Part shown: positions 1 to 7,701 of the stretch, one piece after another
Position numbering within the stretch: position 1 is the first letter of the stretch
Layout of the letters: every line of letters begins with the position of its first letter
DNA from: Burkholderiales bacterium UBA6064
Lineage (GTDB): Bacteria; Pseudomonadota; Gammaproteobacteria; Burkholderiales; Burkholderiaceae_B
DNA length: 12,129 nt
Assembly: GCA_002428895.1 (NCBI GenBank)
Contig: DIYC01000137.1
Location: forward strand, 11,337 to 23,465
Reading direction: 5' to 3'
Translations under genes and position numbers: made by a program
Notes under the pieces: model-generated
Database searches by the model: none
Seen by the model: the letters and a program-made list of their open reading frames with translations, nothing else
What the model was told of the DNA's origin: nothing

Positions 1-1838
1 TTTTTCATTAAGTCATAAAGCTTTGGGTGATAAGGCGACAAAACAAAGTAAACTTTGTGCCTTTTTTTTAATTCAAAAGCAAATCGTTCAATTGTATTTC
101 TAGCCTCTTCTGAATAAACATAATTAGCCATCGCATAAGAAACATAATTTGGTGCCCCGCGATCAACGTAATTTTGCGGCTTAGATGCAAATGCCATATT
201 GTATACATAACTGCCATCGCGGCGTACTTTATCAAATATTTCAGGTAAATCATCTTTAGCCTGGATTTTACTAATATTCATTGAATCATATAACTCAACC
301 AGGAACTCATTCACCACAGATTTTTCATCTTGACTAGGCAAAGTACCAGTAAAATCTAACTCTAATTGACGCAAACCAGAAATATATTCTGCCCCTAAAT
401 GCATCCAATTCGTACCTTTTTCACTTATATTGCCGTTTATAAGCCAAGGATCTAAGCCAATTAAAACGGTTTCCGGCTTAAATTTATTAGAAACTAAAAA
501 CCAAACTGCAATTAAATCTTCTACTGTGGCACCACTTACAGAAAGATTGAGCATATTTTGACTCATAAGCTTCTGGCTAACTTGCATCATGCGCGATGAA
601 CCAAGCACAATCAGATTTGGCGAGTTATTTTCATAATAAACTCTTGATTTAACAAAAGTTCTCTCGTTAAAATTTGAGGCATAAATTGCCACGCTCTGTG
701 ATAATGTGTCTGCCATAAGGTGTTCACGGTCAAACTTAAGCTTTGACATGAGCAACCCGAACACAATAAAAAATGCTCCTCCAAATAACGCACCAATAAA
801 AAGAAATCGACGGCTAAACTTACCCTTCTGACGAAAGGGTTGCTCAATAAACTTCCAGGTGACATAAGACAGTACGAATACAAACAATACAATCAATAAC
901 TTATCAAAATCACCCAATTTTTCTTGATAAAATTTATAAAATGCAAATATGGGGTGATGCCAAAGGTAGGCACTATAACTGACCAGTCCAATTGCTACAA
1001 AAATCTTATGACCAATAAACTGACCTACATGAGTATCCGACGTAGCAAATAAAATTATCAGCAGAGCACCTAAAGTGGGTACTAGTGTATAAAGACTAGG
1101 AAATGGTGTTTCCTTGCTAAAAACAAAGACAGAAATCAAAACTAGGCATAGCCCCAAAAAACCAACTAATTCTTTAACATGCTTTGATAAATACTCTGAA
1201 CGCTTTTGAGCTAAATAAAAAGCAGCAAAGGTGCCAATAAGCAACTCCCAACCGCGGGTAGGCAGCAAAAAAAAGGCCGCTGTTGGTTTTTCTATCGAAG
1301 CCCAATGCGCTAAAAATAAACTCAGAAAAAAAATAATTAAACAGGCAATTTGAATCCAGTACTTTCCAAAACGCCAAAATAACGTTAAAAACAAAGGAAA
1401 AAAAACATAAAATTGCTCTTCTACTGCTAAACTCCATGTGTGCAATAACGGTTTAAGCTCAGCAGCTACGTCAAAATAGCCACCTTCTTGCCAAAAAAAG
1501 AAATTAGAAATGAACAGAGGAACAGCAACTAAACTTTTAAAGAAGCTAATCAGTTGAGATGGCGGCAACAATACCCATGAGAAGGGCACACACACCAACA
1601 TAATAAAAAACAGAACTGGCAAAATTCGACGAGTACGCCGCTCGTAAAATTCAACGAGTGAAAATTTTTTTTCAGCTAGTTCAGAAATGATAATTGTCGT
1701 TATCAGATAACCACTAATAACAAAAAACACATCTACACCAACAAAACCTCCGCTAAACGTTTCAAAACCAGCATGAAACAAAATAACGGGCAAAACAGCA
1801 AATGCTCTTAAGCCATCTATTTCTTGTCTATATTTCAT
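1..1838 (-). CDS. Membrane O-acyltransferase (AT3, OafA/YrhL type) with C-terminal SGNH-like domain; 3' end cut by window edge
   Basis: An unbroken frame of 612 codons runs from ATG at 1838 (a second ATG lies directly upstream at 1841) to the left edge with no stop, so the gene continues outside the window. The N-terminus gives the AT3 signature EIDGLRAFAVLPVILFHAG, with the R11-x10-H22 motif. HTWSLAVEEQFY follows at 133-144 and SYSAYLWHHP later. About ten to eleven hydrophobic segments occupy residues 10-365. Family members move acetyl or other acyl groups across the inner membrane onto sugars. From about residue 400 the protein is soluble, with LGSSR (412-416), G436, DPW (463-465) and SPYHP (602-606), resembling SGNH hydrolase blocks, but GSS replaces the usual GDS. 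It lies 29 bases after fcl (27 to the upper ATG), has no clear Shine-Dalgarno, and is visibly AT-richer than the other genes. Likely role: O-acylation of the polymer made here. The substrate is unknown. Confidence 0.9.
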   Translation of the reverse strand, partial: MKYRQEIDGLRAFAVLPVILFHAGFETFSGGFVGVDVFFVISGYLITTIIISELAEKKFSLVEFYERRTRRILPVLFFIMLVCVPFSWVLLPPSQLISFFKSLVAVPLFISNFFFWQEGGYFDVAAELKPLLHTWSLAVEEQFYVFFPLFLTLFWRFGKYWIQIACLIIFFLSLFLAHWASIEKPTAAFFLLPTRGWELLIGTFAAFYLAQKRSEYLSKHVKELVGFLGLCLVLISVFVFSKETPFPSLYTLVPTLGALLIILFATSDTHVGQFIGHKIFVAIGLVSYSAYLWHHPIFAFYKFYQEKLGDFDKLLIVLFVFVLSYVTWKFIEQPFRQKGKFSRRFLFIGALFGGAFFIVFGLLMSKLKFDREHLMADTLSQSVAIYASNFNERTFVKSRVYYENNSPNLIVLGSSRMMQVSQKLMSQNMLNLSVSGATVEDLIAVWFLVSNKFKPETVLIGLDPWLINGNISEKGTNWMHLGAEYISGLRQLELDFTGTLPSQDEKSVVNEFLVELYDSMNISKIQAKDDLPEIFDKVRRDGSYVYNMAFASKPQNYVDRGAPNYVSYAMANYVYSEEARNTIERFAFELKKRHKVYFVLSPYHPKLYDLMK

Positions 1839-1867
1839 CATTAATTCAGTTTTACCGTTTCTTAGAA

Positions 1868-2839
1868 TTACACCTCACGAACCACCATCTGCTGCTTTAA
1901 AAACCACTCATAGGTTTTTGTTAAACCCTCTACCAAATTAGTTTTAGCGTACCAACCCATGTTACTTAATCGGCTAACATCTAACAGCTTTCTTGGCGTG
2001 CCGTCTGGTTTAGTGGCATCAAATACAATATCACCCTCAAACCCAACAACGTGCTGCATGGTTTTAGCCAACTCAGCAATCGAGCAATCAACCCCTGTGC
2101 CTACATTAATATGACTTAACCTAGGTAAAGTATTTTTTTGATAGCTTTCTTCATTCAAGGTGAGCACAAACACCGAGGCATCAGCCATATCATCCACATA
2201 CAAAAACTCACGCATGGGTTTACCGGTGCCCCAAACAACCACAGTGCCCTCACCCTGAGTTTTTGCTTCATGAAAACGGCGCATCATAGCAGGTATCACG
2301 TGGCTATTGTCTGGGTGAAAGTTATCATTAGGGCCATACAAATTAGTTGGCATCACGCTGCGATAATCGCGGCCATGCTGCCGATTGTAACTTTCACACA
2401 TCTTAATACCTGCAATTTTTGCAATGGCATAAGGTTCGTTCGTAGCTTCCAGCGTATCGGTTAACAACGACGCTTCAACCATAGGTTGTGGTGCAAACTT
2501 GGGGTAAATACAACTAGAGCCTAAAAAAAGCAATTTGTTAACACCAGCAAGGTGCGCACCATGAATTAAATTATTTTGAATGCTTAGGTTTTCAAAAATA
2601 AATTCAGCCGGGTACGTGTTGTTGGCATAAATACCGCCCACTTTAGCGGCTGCAATCACCAGTGCATCCGGCTTTTCTTGCTGCAAGTAAGCATATACAT
2701 GTTGTTGATCTAATAAATTTAACTCATCACGGCTGCGTGTCAAAATATGATGAAAACCCTTCGATTTTAAATTTCGAATAATTGCCGACCCCACCATGCC
2801 TCGATGGCCAGCCACAAAAATTTTGGCGTTTAATTGCAT
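1868..2839 (-). CDS. fcl: GDP-L-fucose synthase (GDP-4-keto-6-deoxymannose 3,5-epimerase/4-reductase)
   Basis: This 323-residue protein is full length for the family. It converts GDP-4-keto-6-deoxy-D-mannose to GDP-L-fucose in the cytoplasm by 3,5-epimerisation and NADPH-dependent reduction. The N-terminus holds the Rossmann motif GHRGMVG (11-17). The SDR catalytic set is present as S108, Y137 and K141 (YAIAK), and the epimerase residues as C110 (SSCIYP) and H180 (DNSHVIP), each one position after the well-studied E. coli enzyme. It starts at ATG 2839, four bases after the gmd stop, with AAGGA inside the gmd end as ribosome binding site. The product is the nucleotide sugar a fucosyltransferase in this cluster would use. 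Alternative: some relatives reduce the same intermediate to other 6-deoxyhexoses, but the match here is specific. Confidence 0.96.
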   Translation of the reverse strand: MQLNAKIFVAGHRGMVGSAIIRNLKSKGFHHILTRSRDELNLLDQQHVYAYLQQEKPDALVIAAAKVGGIYANNTYPAEFIFENLSIQNNLIHGAHLAGVNKLLFLGSSCIYPKFAPQPMVEASLLTDTLEATNEPYAIAKIAGIKMCESYNRQHGRDYRSVMPTNLYGPNDNFHPDNSHVIPAMMRRFHEAKTQGEGTVVVWGTGKPMREFLYVDDMADASVFVLTLNEESYQKNTLPRLSHINVGTGVDCSIAELAKTMQHVVGFEGDIVFDATKPDGTPRKLLDVSRLSNMGWYAKTNLVEGLTKTYEWFLKQQMVVREV

Positions 2840-2843
2840 GCGC

Positions 2844-3962
2844 TTATTCCTTGCTCATGGTGACAGCATAGCCATGCTGCTTCAGCAACGCATGCCGCTG
2901 CGCCTCAATTAAATCGGATTGCACCATTTCTTGAACCATTTGCTCTAAAGTGATTTTGGGTGACCAACCTAATTCGGTTTTAGCCAAGCTTGGGTCGCCT
3001 AACAAGGTTTCTACCTCGGCTGGCCTAAAATATTTTGGGTCTACCCTCACAATCACATCCCCTTCAGCAACCGCAGGTGCCAAATTGCCTGTTTTACAGG
3101 CAACCACACCCACTTCGTGAACGCCTGTGCCCTGCCAACGAATTTTAAGACCAAGTTCTTGCGCACCCATTTCAATAAATTGGCGCACTGAATATTGCAC
3201 CCCAGTTGCAATCACATAATCTTTAGGTGCCTGTTGCTGCAACATGAGCCACTGCATTTCAACATAATCTTTGGCATGCCCCCAGTCGCGCAACGAATCC
3301 ATATTACCCATGTACAAACAAGACTCTAAGCCAACTGCGTAATGGCTTAAACCCCGTGTGACTTTACGCGTTACAAAGGTTTCGCCCCGGCGTGGGCTTT
3401 CGTGATTAAATAAAATACCATTACAGGCATAAATGCCATAACTTTCACGGTAGTTTACCGATATCCAATAGGCATACAATTTTGCAACCGCGTACGGGCT
3501 TCTTGGGTAAAAAGGGGTGGTTTCTTTTTGCGGTGTTTCTTGCACTAAACCATAAAGCTCAGAGGTAGATGCTTGGTAATACCGTGTTTTGTTTTCTAAT
3601 TTTAAAAAACGAATGGCCTCTAATAACCTCAGTGCACCCATGGCATCGACATCAGCCGTGTATTCTGGCGATTCAAAGCTGACCGCCACATGGCTTTGTG
3701 CCCCTAAGTTATACACCTCATCGGGTTGCACCTCAGCAAGAATGCGCGTTAAATTTGAACTGTCGGTTAAATCACCATAATGCAGTTTAAGTCGAGCATT
3801 GGGTTGGTGTGGGTCTTCGTAAATGTGATCAATCCGCTGAGTATTAAACAAAGAAGACCGGCGTTTAATACCATGAACTTCATACCCTTTATGCAACAAA
3901 AATTCAGCCAAGTACGAACCATCTTGCCCAGTAATACCCGTGATTAGCGCAACTTTACTCAT
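2844..3962 (-). CDS. gmd: GDP-mannose 4,6-dehydratase
   Basis: The 372-residue product has the expected length and converts GDP-D-mannose to GDP-4-keto-6-deoxy-D-mannose, the first committed step to GDP-L-fucose (also to GDP-rhamnose and GDP-perosamine). The NADP-binding motif [10 protein letters not shown] starts at residue 8. The catalytic residues T133 and E135 (STSELYG), Y157 and K161 (YAVAK) fall at the same numbers as in E. coli Gmd. Other family hallmarks are [14 protein letters not shown] (33-46) and [15 protein letters not shown]. The start is ATG 3962, preceded by a good ribosome binding site (GGAAGG, six bases upstream). It lies 26 bases after the Wzz-like gene and four bases before fcl, so the pair is surely co-translated. 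GDP-mannose must come from manB/manC genes elsewhere, as neither is in this window. Confidence 0.97.
   Translation of the reverse strand: MSKVALITGITGQDGSYLAEFLLHKGYEVHGIKRRSSLFNTQRIDHIYEDPHQPNARLKLHYGDLTDSSNLTRILAEVQPDEVYNLGAQSHVAVSFESPEYTADVDAMGALRLLEAIRFLKLENKTRYYQASTSELYGLVQETPQKETTPFYPRSPYAVAKLYAYWISVNYRESYGIYACNGILFNHESPRRGETFVTRKVTRGLSHYAVGLESCLYMGNMDSLRDWGHAKDYVEMQWLMLQQQAPKDYVIATGVQYSVRQFIEMGAQELGLKIRWQGTGVHEVGVVACKTGNLAPAVAEGDVIVRVDPKYFRPAEVETLLGDPSLAKTELGWSPKITLEQMVQEMVQSDLIEAQRHALLKQHGYAVTMSKE
2848..2852 (-). promoter_or_regulatory. Ribosome binding site of fcl, inside the gmd 3' end
   Basis: AAGGA on the minus strand lies eight bases before the fcl ATG (2839) and overlaps the last gmd codons before its TAA at 2846-2844. 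Ribosomes finishing gmd would pass over it, which favours translational coupling of the two fucose-pathway enzymes. Confidence 0.7.
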
Positions 3963-3968
3963 TGATAA

Positions 3969-3974
3969 CCTTCC
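3969..3974 (-). promoter_or_regulatory. Ribosome binding site of gmd
   Basis: GGAAGG on the minus strand ends six bases before the gmd ATG at 3962. It is among the clearest Shine-Dalgarno sequences in the window and sits in the 26-base gap after the Wzz-like gene. No terminator hairpin is visible in that gap, so read-through from upstream is expected. Confidence 0.7.
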
Positions 3975-3988
3975 GTCCTTTTAAAAAA

Positions 3989-5215
3989 TCACCACGTTAA
4001 CCATGCTCGTCGGAGGGGTGGCAAAATGTGTTGCCCTTCAGGGCTTTGTTTTAATTTTTTAACAGCACCCACCCAAAACACAACCACACAACACAGTAAA
4101 AAGGTCAGGATGCCCCCTACAGTCACTTTTTTAATATATTCAGGTAGCTCCGCACGTATGGGTGGCTGGGCTACATCGACTTGCACAATCGGCGCCAAAT
4201 CGATTTGCGCTTCAATGGTCGCCAATTCAAATTGGCTTAACAACAATTTATATTGCTCCACATAAAACTCAACGCGCCTTTCAATTTGTCGAAAATTTTG
4301 CGCCAAGCCAGGCAATTGGTTTAAGCTCAAAAACGATTCGCCACGTTGCGCATCCTCTGCCTGAAGCCCTTTTAACTGAGCTTTTAAAGCTTGGTATCGA
4401 GAAAATACTTGTTGATACGAAGGATGATTCTCGGTCGAATATTGACTGATTGACGCCAACAGAGCCACTTGGCTGTTTATTGCAAGCTGCAACCTTTCTA
4501 TCGCGCTCAAAGTTTGATTAACTTGTCCCCCTTTTTGTAACGCGCCCATTTGCTGTTGAAGTAGCTTTAACTCTTCTTCATAGTCAATCACGAATTCAGC
4601 CGTTTCTTTTAAACGCTCTTCAAAAAAAGCACGCTCGTTTTGTGCTTCATAACTTGCAATATCACTTAAGAATTTCCCCAAAATTTCCACATGTGCATTG
4701 GCCATTTTGGCAGCAAACGCGGCATCGGTATCGCTCACCTCAATATAAATAATACCCGCCTTGTCATTGGGTATCAATTTAATCACACCCCATAACATCT
4801 CATACAGTTTTTGGTTCGATTCAACACCGTAATGTGAACGTAAATCCAGCTGATTAATCAACTGATCACGAAAACGGCGACTTTGCAACATGTCTAAATA
4901 TCGTCGAGAACTTACCGATTGAAGTACAGCAAAGCGACTTGTAGCTAAACCCCTGCTTTGTTCCACCTGTTGAATGGGTTCAGTTAATGTACCAAAATCA
5001 GAGCTTGGTGTTAAAAAAGAAGAACGCGCTGTATAAACAGGGTCATTGTTAAAGTTAAACGCCAACACAAGCAGCGCAACCACCAACGGAATACCCAGCA
5101 GCCAATACTTGTACCGACCCAAAATAACTAAGACCTCAATGGGGTGAATTTCCTCATTTTCCCAATCAAGCTGTGCTTTTTTTTCTTCCTCTGAAAAATT
5201 ATTTTTAAGCAGCAC
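3989..5215 (-). CDS. wzz: Wzz/KpsE-family polysaccharide chain-length regulator (polysaccharide co-polymerase)
   Basis: This is a 408-residue inner-membrane protein of the polysaccharide co-polymerase type, which sets the length of Wzy-made polymers or assists capsule export. Two membrane segments flank a large periplasmic region: TM1 at about 38-54, right after HPIEVLVILGRYKYW, and TM2 at about 367-385. The middle contains the Wzz-like stretch IYIEVSDTDAAFAAKMANAH and a long charged helical region (about 190-300) likely to form coiled coil. TM2 is preceded by the proline-containing segment PPIRAELPEYIKK, as is usual in Wzz. There is no cytoplasmic kinase domain, so it is not a Wzc. The start is GTG at 5215, overlapping the preceding gene by 11 bases (GTGCTGCTTAA). 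No ATG occurs before the first membrane segment, and no clear Shine-Dalgarno is seen, so coupling is likely. A KpsE-like capsule role cannot be excluded. Confidence 0.85.
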   Translation of the reverse strand: MLLKNNFSEEEKKAQLDWENEEIHPIEVLVILGRYKYWLLGIPLVVALLVLAFNFNNDPVYTARSSFLTPSSDFGTLTEPIQQVEQSRGLATSRFAVLQSVSSRRYLDMLQSRRFRDQLINQLDLRSHYGVESNQKLYEMLWGVIKLIPNDKAGIIYIEVSDTDAAFAAKMANAHVEILGKFLSDIASYEAQNERAFFEERLKETAEFVIDYEEELKLLQQQMGALQKGGQVNQTLSAIERLQLAINSQVALLASISQYSTENHPSYQQVFSRYQALKAQLKGLQAEDAQRGESFLSLNQLPGLAQNFRQIERRVEFYVEQYKLLLSQFELATIEAQIDLAPIVQVDVAQPPIRAELPEYIKKVTVGGILTFLLCCVVVFWVGAVKKLKQSPEGQHILPPLRRAWLTW

Positions 5216-6215
5216 TTAAATTCAAACCCGTGTTGACAATCGTTACAATCAGTTGTTTTAAACTTGCCCAATCTTGCGGAAATTGAATGCTGTGGCCTGG
5301 CTGTGTTAATTCATAATGCTGAAGACAAAAATTTAAATCGTCTGCACTCATGTTCAGCAAATGCACCAAGCTGATTGCCCTAGCCCCATAATTCAGCAAG
5401 CCTGTGGACGAAACGCCAATCACCAATTGAAAGGTTTGTTGAATGAACTCACTGGGTAAAAGTGGATCGATCTCACTCACAGAGGAATGCTGAAACTCAA
5501 CCCGATAAAGCGGATTAGGGTGGTTTTTCACATAAAAGCGATAACCCAAAGGCAAACCGATTTCAACAATTTGATTCATCAACATTATTTGCTGACTGTC
5601 TGAGCAACACGACTTACCAAGCAACAACAAAACATTTTTGCTGTTTAAACCAGTTTGCGAATAACGTTGATCGCAAACAATTTGATGCTCTTCTTGCTGA
5701 ATTTGACTTGGGTAGCGCCTCATGACCATGGCATATTCGCGAGGCAATTCGCCCACTGGAGGCGATGTTCTTAAATCGAACAAACCCAGCAAACCCAAAC
5801 GCTGAAGCAGCGTAAACGTTGACGACTTCGGAAACTGGGCAGCAGGTATTTGTTGCCAGCTGTCCATTTTAACATGGGGCACAAACAAGCCATGTGGCCT
5901 AAAAAAATAAATGAGTACATCCAGCGTGGGCAAACAACATTCATGAAAAAAAACCAACTGTTTACCCGTTAACTTAAGGCCGATTAAAACACATGCAAAC
6001 TTCAACAAACGCAACAGCGTGGTGGCAGGCAATTGTTTAATTTGAATTTCTTGTTGATCTTCAAACGCTTTTTGATAACTGCCATACAAATTGTTACCCA
6101 ACACATACACGGTGCGAATATTTAAACGTTGCGCATTGGCTTTAATAAATGCCGCGGGCAATGTCGAAGGCACCAGGCAAACAGAAGGCCTTGTAAGTAA
6201 TACACCTTGTTTCAT
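5205..6215 (-). CDS. Putative GT-B glycosyltransferase with sialyltransferase-like HP and SS motifs
   Basis: This 336-residue protein has no membrane anchor and no close family I can name. Its second half carries two motifs shared by bacterial sialyltransferase and polysialyltransferase families (GT38, GT52): an HP motif in YVKNHPNP (H232, P233) and an SS motif in IGVSSTGLLNYG (S269, S270). In those families they bind the CMP-sugar donor. A clear D/E-D/E-G acceptor-side motif, the third hallmark, was not found. The region KNVLLLLGKSCC (193-204) looks like the first strand of a donor-binding Rossmann domain. The start ATG at 6215 overlaps the methyltransferase stop by four bases (ATGA), and its end overlaps the Wzz-like gene by 11. 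Inferred role: adds one residue of the repeat unit. Donor unknown. No sialic-acid or nonulosonate synthesis gene is visible in the window. Confidence 0.65.
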   Translation of the reverse strand: MKQGVLLTRPSVCLVPSTLPAAFIKANAQRLNIRTVYVLGNNLYGSYQKAFEDQQEIQIKQLPATTLLRLLKFACVLIGLKLTGKQLVFFHECCLPTLDVLIYFFRPHGLFVPHVKMDSWQQIPAAQFPKSSTFTLLQRLGLLGLFDLRTSPPVGELPREYAMVMRRYPSQIQQEEHQIVCDQRYSQTGLNSKNVLLLLGKSCCSDSQQIMLMNQIVEIGLPLGYRFYVKNHPNPLYRVEFQHSSVSEIDPLLPSEFIQQTFQLVIGVSSTGLLNYGARAISLVHLLNMSADDLNFCLQHYELTQPGHSIQFPQDWASLKQLIVTIVNTGLNLSAA

Positions 6216-6868
6216 TCAGGGTTTACAGCTTTTAAATTTAAACTAATTGGAAATAGTTTACCGTTTACCTTAAACCCTTTACTCGACCAATCGCCTAAAT
6301 CAACTCCAAAATCCTGAAGCGTTTCCCAAGGTTCCACTTGAGCATAACCACACTCTAACAATAAATCCCTTAAGCAATGTGCATCAAAAACAGACTTATG
6401 AAAGTTATACAAATAATCTTGCCCACCCATTAAGGCATATTGAATAGTTTTTAAACCGCAGTGTTGGTGAGCATATAACTCAGCAAGCTTTTGAAAATCG
6501 GGTACCGACAAACGGATCACGCCACCAGGTTTAAGTTTTGTTCGAAGATGAATTAATAAATCTTTAGATTCCGTAAATGAAAAATGCTCCAATACATGGC
6601 ACATATAAATTTCTGCAAGGCTACCCGCAGCAAATTCGTTGAGTGAAAACCCCACGGTCGATAAATGAATGTGATCGGCTTGTCGGCCATCAATATTCAC
6701 CCAACCCTGTAAATTAACTGGCCCAGCCCCCAAATGCACTTTAAGACCTTGTTGGTTACCCTTTTTTGGAAAAACCGGCGCACCCTCTTGATGCCCTGCG
6801 GCACGCTTGACAAACGCTTTAATCGGTCTTAACGCCGCACGAATTGCACTCATTTCAACAACACCCAA
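6212..6868 (-). CDS. Small SAM-dependent methyltransferase (COG4627-like)
   Basis: The predicted product has 218 residues counted from TTG 6868 (213 from ATG 6853). It shows a class I SAM-binding fold: motif I HLGAGPVNLQGWVNID (45-60), where the acidic end of the second strand is D60; MCHVLEHF (89-96); and KLKPGGVIRLSVPDF (111-125). This pattern is typical of the small predicted methyltransferases often found among glycosyltransferases in surface polysaccharide clusters. The methyl acceptor may be a sugar hydroxyl, but substrates are rarely known. Start choice: AAGGAG at 6883-6878 is nine bases before TTG 6868 and 24 bases before ATG 6853, so TTG is favoured by spacing. An out-of-frame ATG at 6873 lies between. 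The gene lies 13 bases after the GT2 gene and overlaps the next gene by four. Confidence 0.8.
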   Translation of the reverse strand: MGVVEMSAIRAALRPIKAFVKRAAGHQEGAPVFPKKGNQQGLKVHLGAGPVNLQGWVNIDGRQADHIHLSTVGFSLNEFAAGSLAEIYMCHVLEHFSFTESKDLLIHLRTKLKPGGVIRLSVPDFQKLAELYAHQHCGLKTIQYALMGGQDYLYNFHKSVFDAHCLRDLLLECGYAQVEPWETLQDFGVDLGDWSSKGFKVNGKLFPISLNLKAVNPE

Positions 6869-6877
6869 TTCATGATG

Positions 6878-6883
6878 CTCCTT
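6878..6883 (-). promoter_or_regulatory. Strong ribosome binding site deciding the methyltransferase start
   Basis: AAGGAG on the minus strand overlaps the TAA stop of the GT2 gene (6884-6882). Spacing is nine bases to TTG 6868 (methyltransferase frame) and four to ATG 6873, which opens only a seven-residue frame (MNWVLLK) ending in ATGA at the in-frame ATG 6853. The preferred start is TTG 6868, with reinitiation at 6853 as the alternative. Confidence 0.65.
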
Positions 6884-7691
6884 ATGGTTTCAACAAGGGA
6901 ATAAAAAACTGTTTCACTTTAGACAACACTTTGAACACAAACACATCGACTCCAGCACACACACTTAACCGGTTACGTTGTGCAATTAGACAATCTTCTT
7001 TGGCCTTTTTAAGCAACCCCGCCAAGCTGCCATTACTCACCCCACCCATCCGCATTTTAACCAAGGTATGGGGCAAATAATGCACACGGTGCGGTGCCAC
7101 CTGTAACAATAATCGAAGGGTGTGGTCAAAGTCACTCGAAATTTTATACGCTAAATTGTATGGCCCGATCTGTTGCAATACACGTCGCCTAACAAATAAA
7201 GTAGGATGCGGGGGCACCCAGCCTTGCTTAAGACGCGCTTTCTGATACACCCCCGCCACCCAGTTTCGTCGTGTTTTATCAATGTCGCTGGCACTGACAT
7301 ACACCAAATCACCATAGACTAAATCGATCTCAGGGTTATTAAAACACTGCATCACCTGGTGCAAAACCTGGTGATCGTAATACAGGTCGTCTGAATGTAA
7401 AATGCCGATCACATCACCCCGCGCGCGGGCTAAACCTTTATTTAACGCATCATAAATGCCTTGATCTGGCTCGCTGTGCAGCACAGTTCGCGAGTCTGCA
7501 CACTGTTCAATTGCAGACACTGTGCCATCGGTTGAAGCGCCATCAATCACCAAATGCTCAAACTGAGTAAACGACTGCTGATACAAACTTTGACAGGCAG
7601 AAACAATGGTACGTTCACGGTTGTAAACCACCGTAATAATTGTTAAAGGAATTGTGTTGCTATTTAAAAAATTGTCTGCCAATTGCATCAT
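6882..7691 (-). CDS. Glycosyltransferase family 2 (GT-A fold, WfgS/WcaE-like group)
   Basis: This is a cytoplasmic inverting glycosyltransferase of 269 residues. The GT-A fold starts at PLTIITVVYNRERTI (15-29). DGASTDGT (50-57) and HSDDLYYD (99-106) are the nucleotide- and metal-binding acidic motifs. GWVPPHPTLFVRR (157-169) and KISSDFDHTLRLL (183-195) are the acceptor and catalytic-base region of the group typified by WfgS/WcaE. The tail MRMGGVSNGSLAGLLKKAKED is also characteristic. The frame stays open upstream to a GTG at 7754, but that would overlap the previous gene by 53 bases and add 21 residues unlike the family, so ATG 7691 (or the adjacent ATG 7688), ten bases after the upstream stop, is chosen. 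It probably adds one sugar of the repeat unit. Donor and linkage cannot be read from sequence. Confidence 0.9.
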   Translation of the reverse strand: MMQLADNFLNSNTIPLTIITVVYNRERTIVSACQSLYQQSFTQFEHLVIDGASTDGTVSAIEQCADSRTVLHSEPDQGIYDALNKGLARARGDVIGILHSDDLYYDHQVLHQVMQCFNNPEIDLVYGDLVYVSASDIDKTRRNWVAGVYQKARLKQGWVPPHPTLFVRRRVLQQIGPYNLAYKISSDFDHTLRLLLQVAPHRVHYLPHTLVKMRMGGVSNGSLAGLLKKAKEDCLIAQRNRLSVCAGVDVFVFKVLSKVKQFFIPLLKP

Positions 7692-7701
7692 TTCAAACCA
7701 T

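Noticed and set aside
68..1437. Short minus-strand frames at 68-253, 611-892 and 1174-1437 as separate small genes or frameshifted fragments
   Set aside because: Translating the whole stretch by hand gave one unbroken 612-codon acyltransferase frame from 1838 to the left edge. The short frames are in other phases and have no family features.
2138..2464. Plus-strand frames opposite fcl, gmd, wzz, the glycosyltransferases and hisH as antisense genes
   Set aside because: They are shadows of strongly supported minus-strand genes, lack ribosome binding sites and show no recognisable domains. The same applies to those at 3589-3780, 4026-4449, 6844-7080, 8124-8440 and 11148-11458.
3963..3988. Possible terminator between the Wzz-like gene and gmd
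   Set aside because: The gap contains a short A/T run but no inverted repeat able to form a stable stem, and it is mostly occupied by the gmd ribosome binding site.
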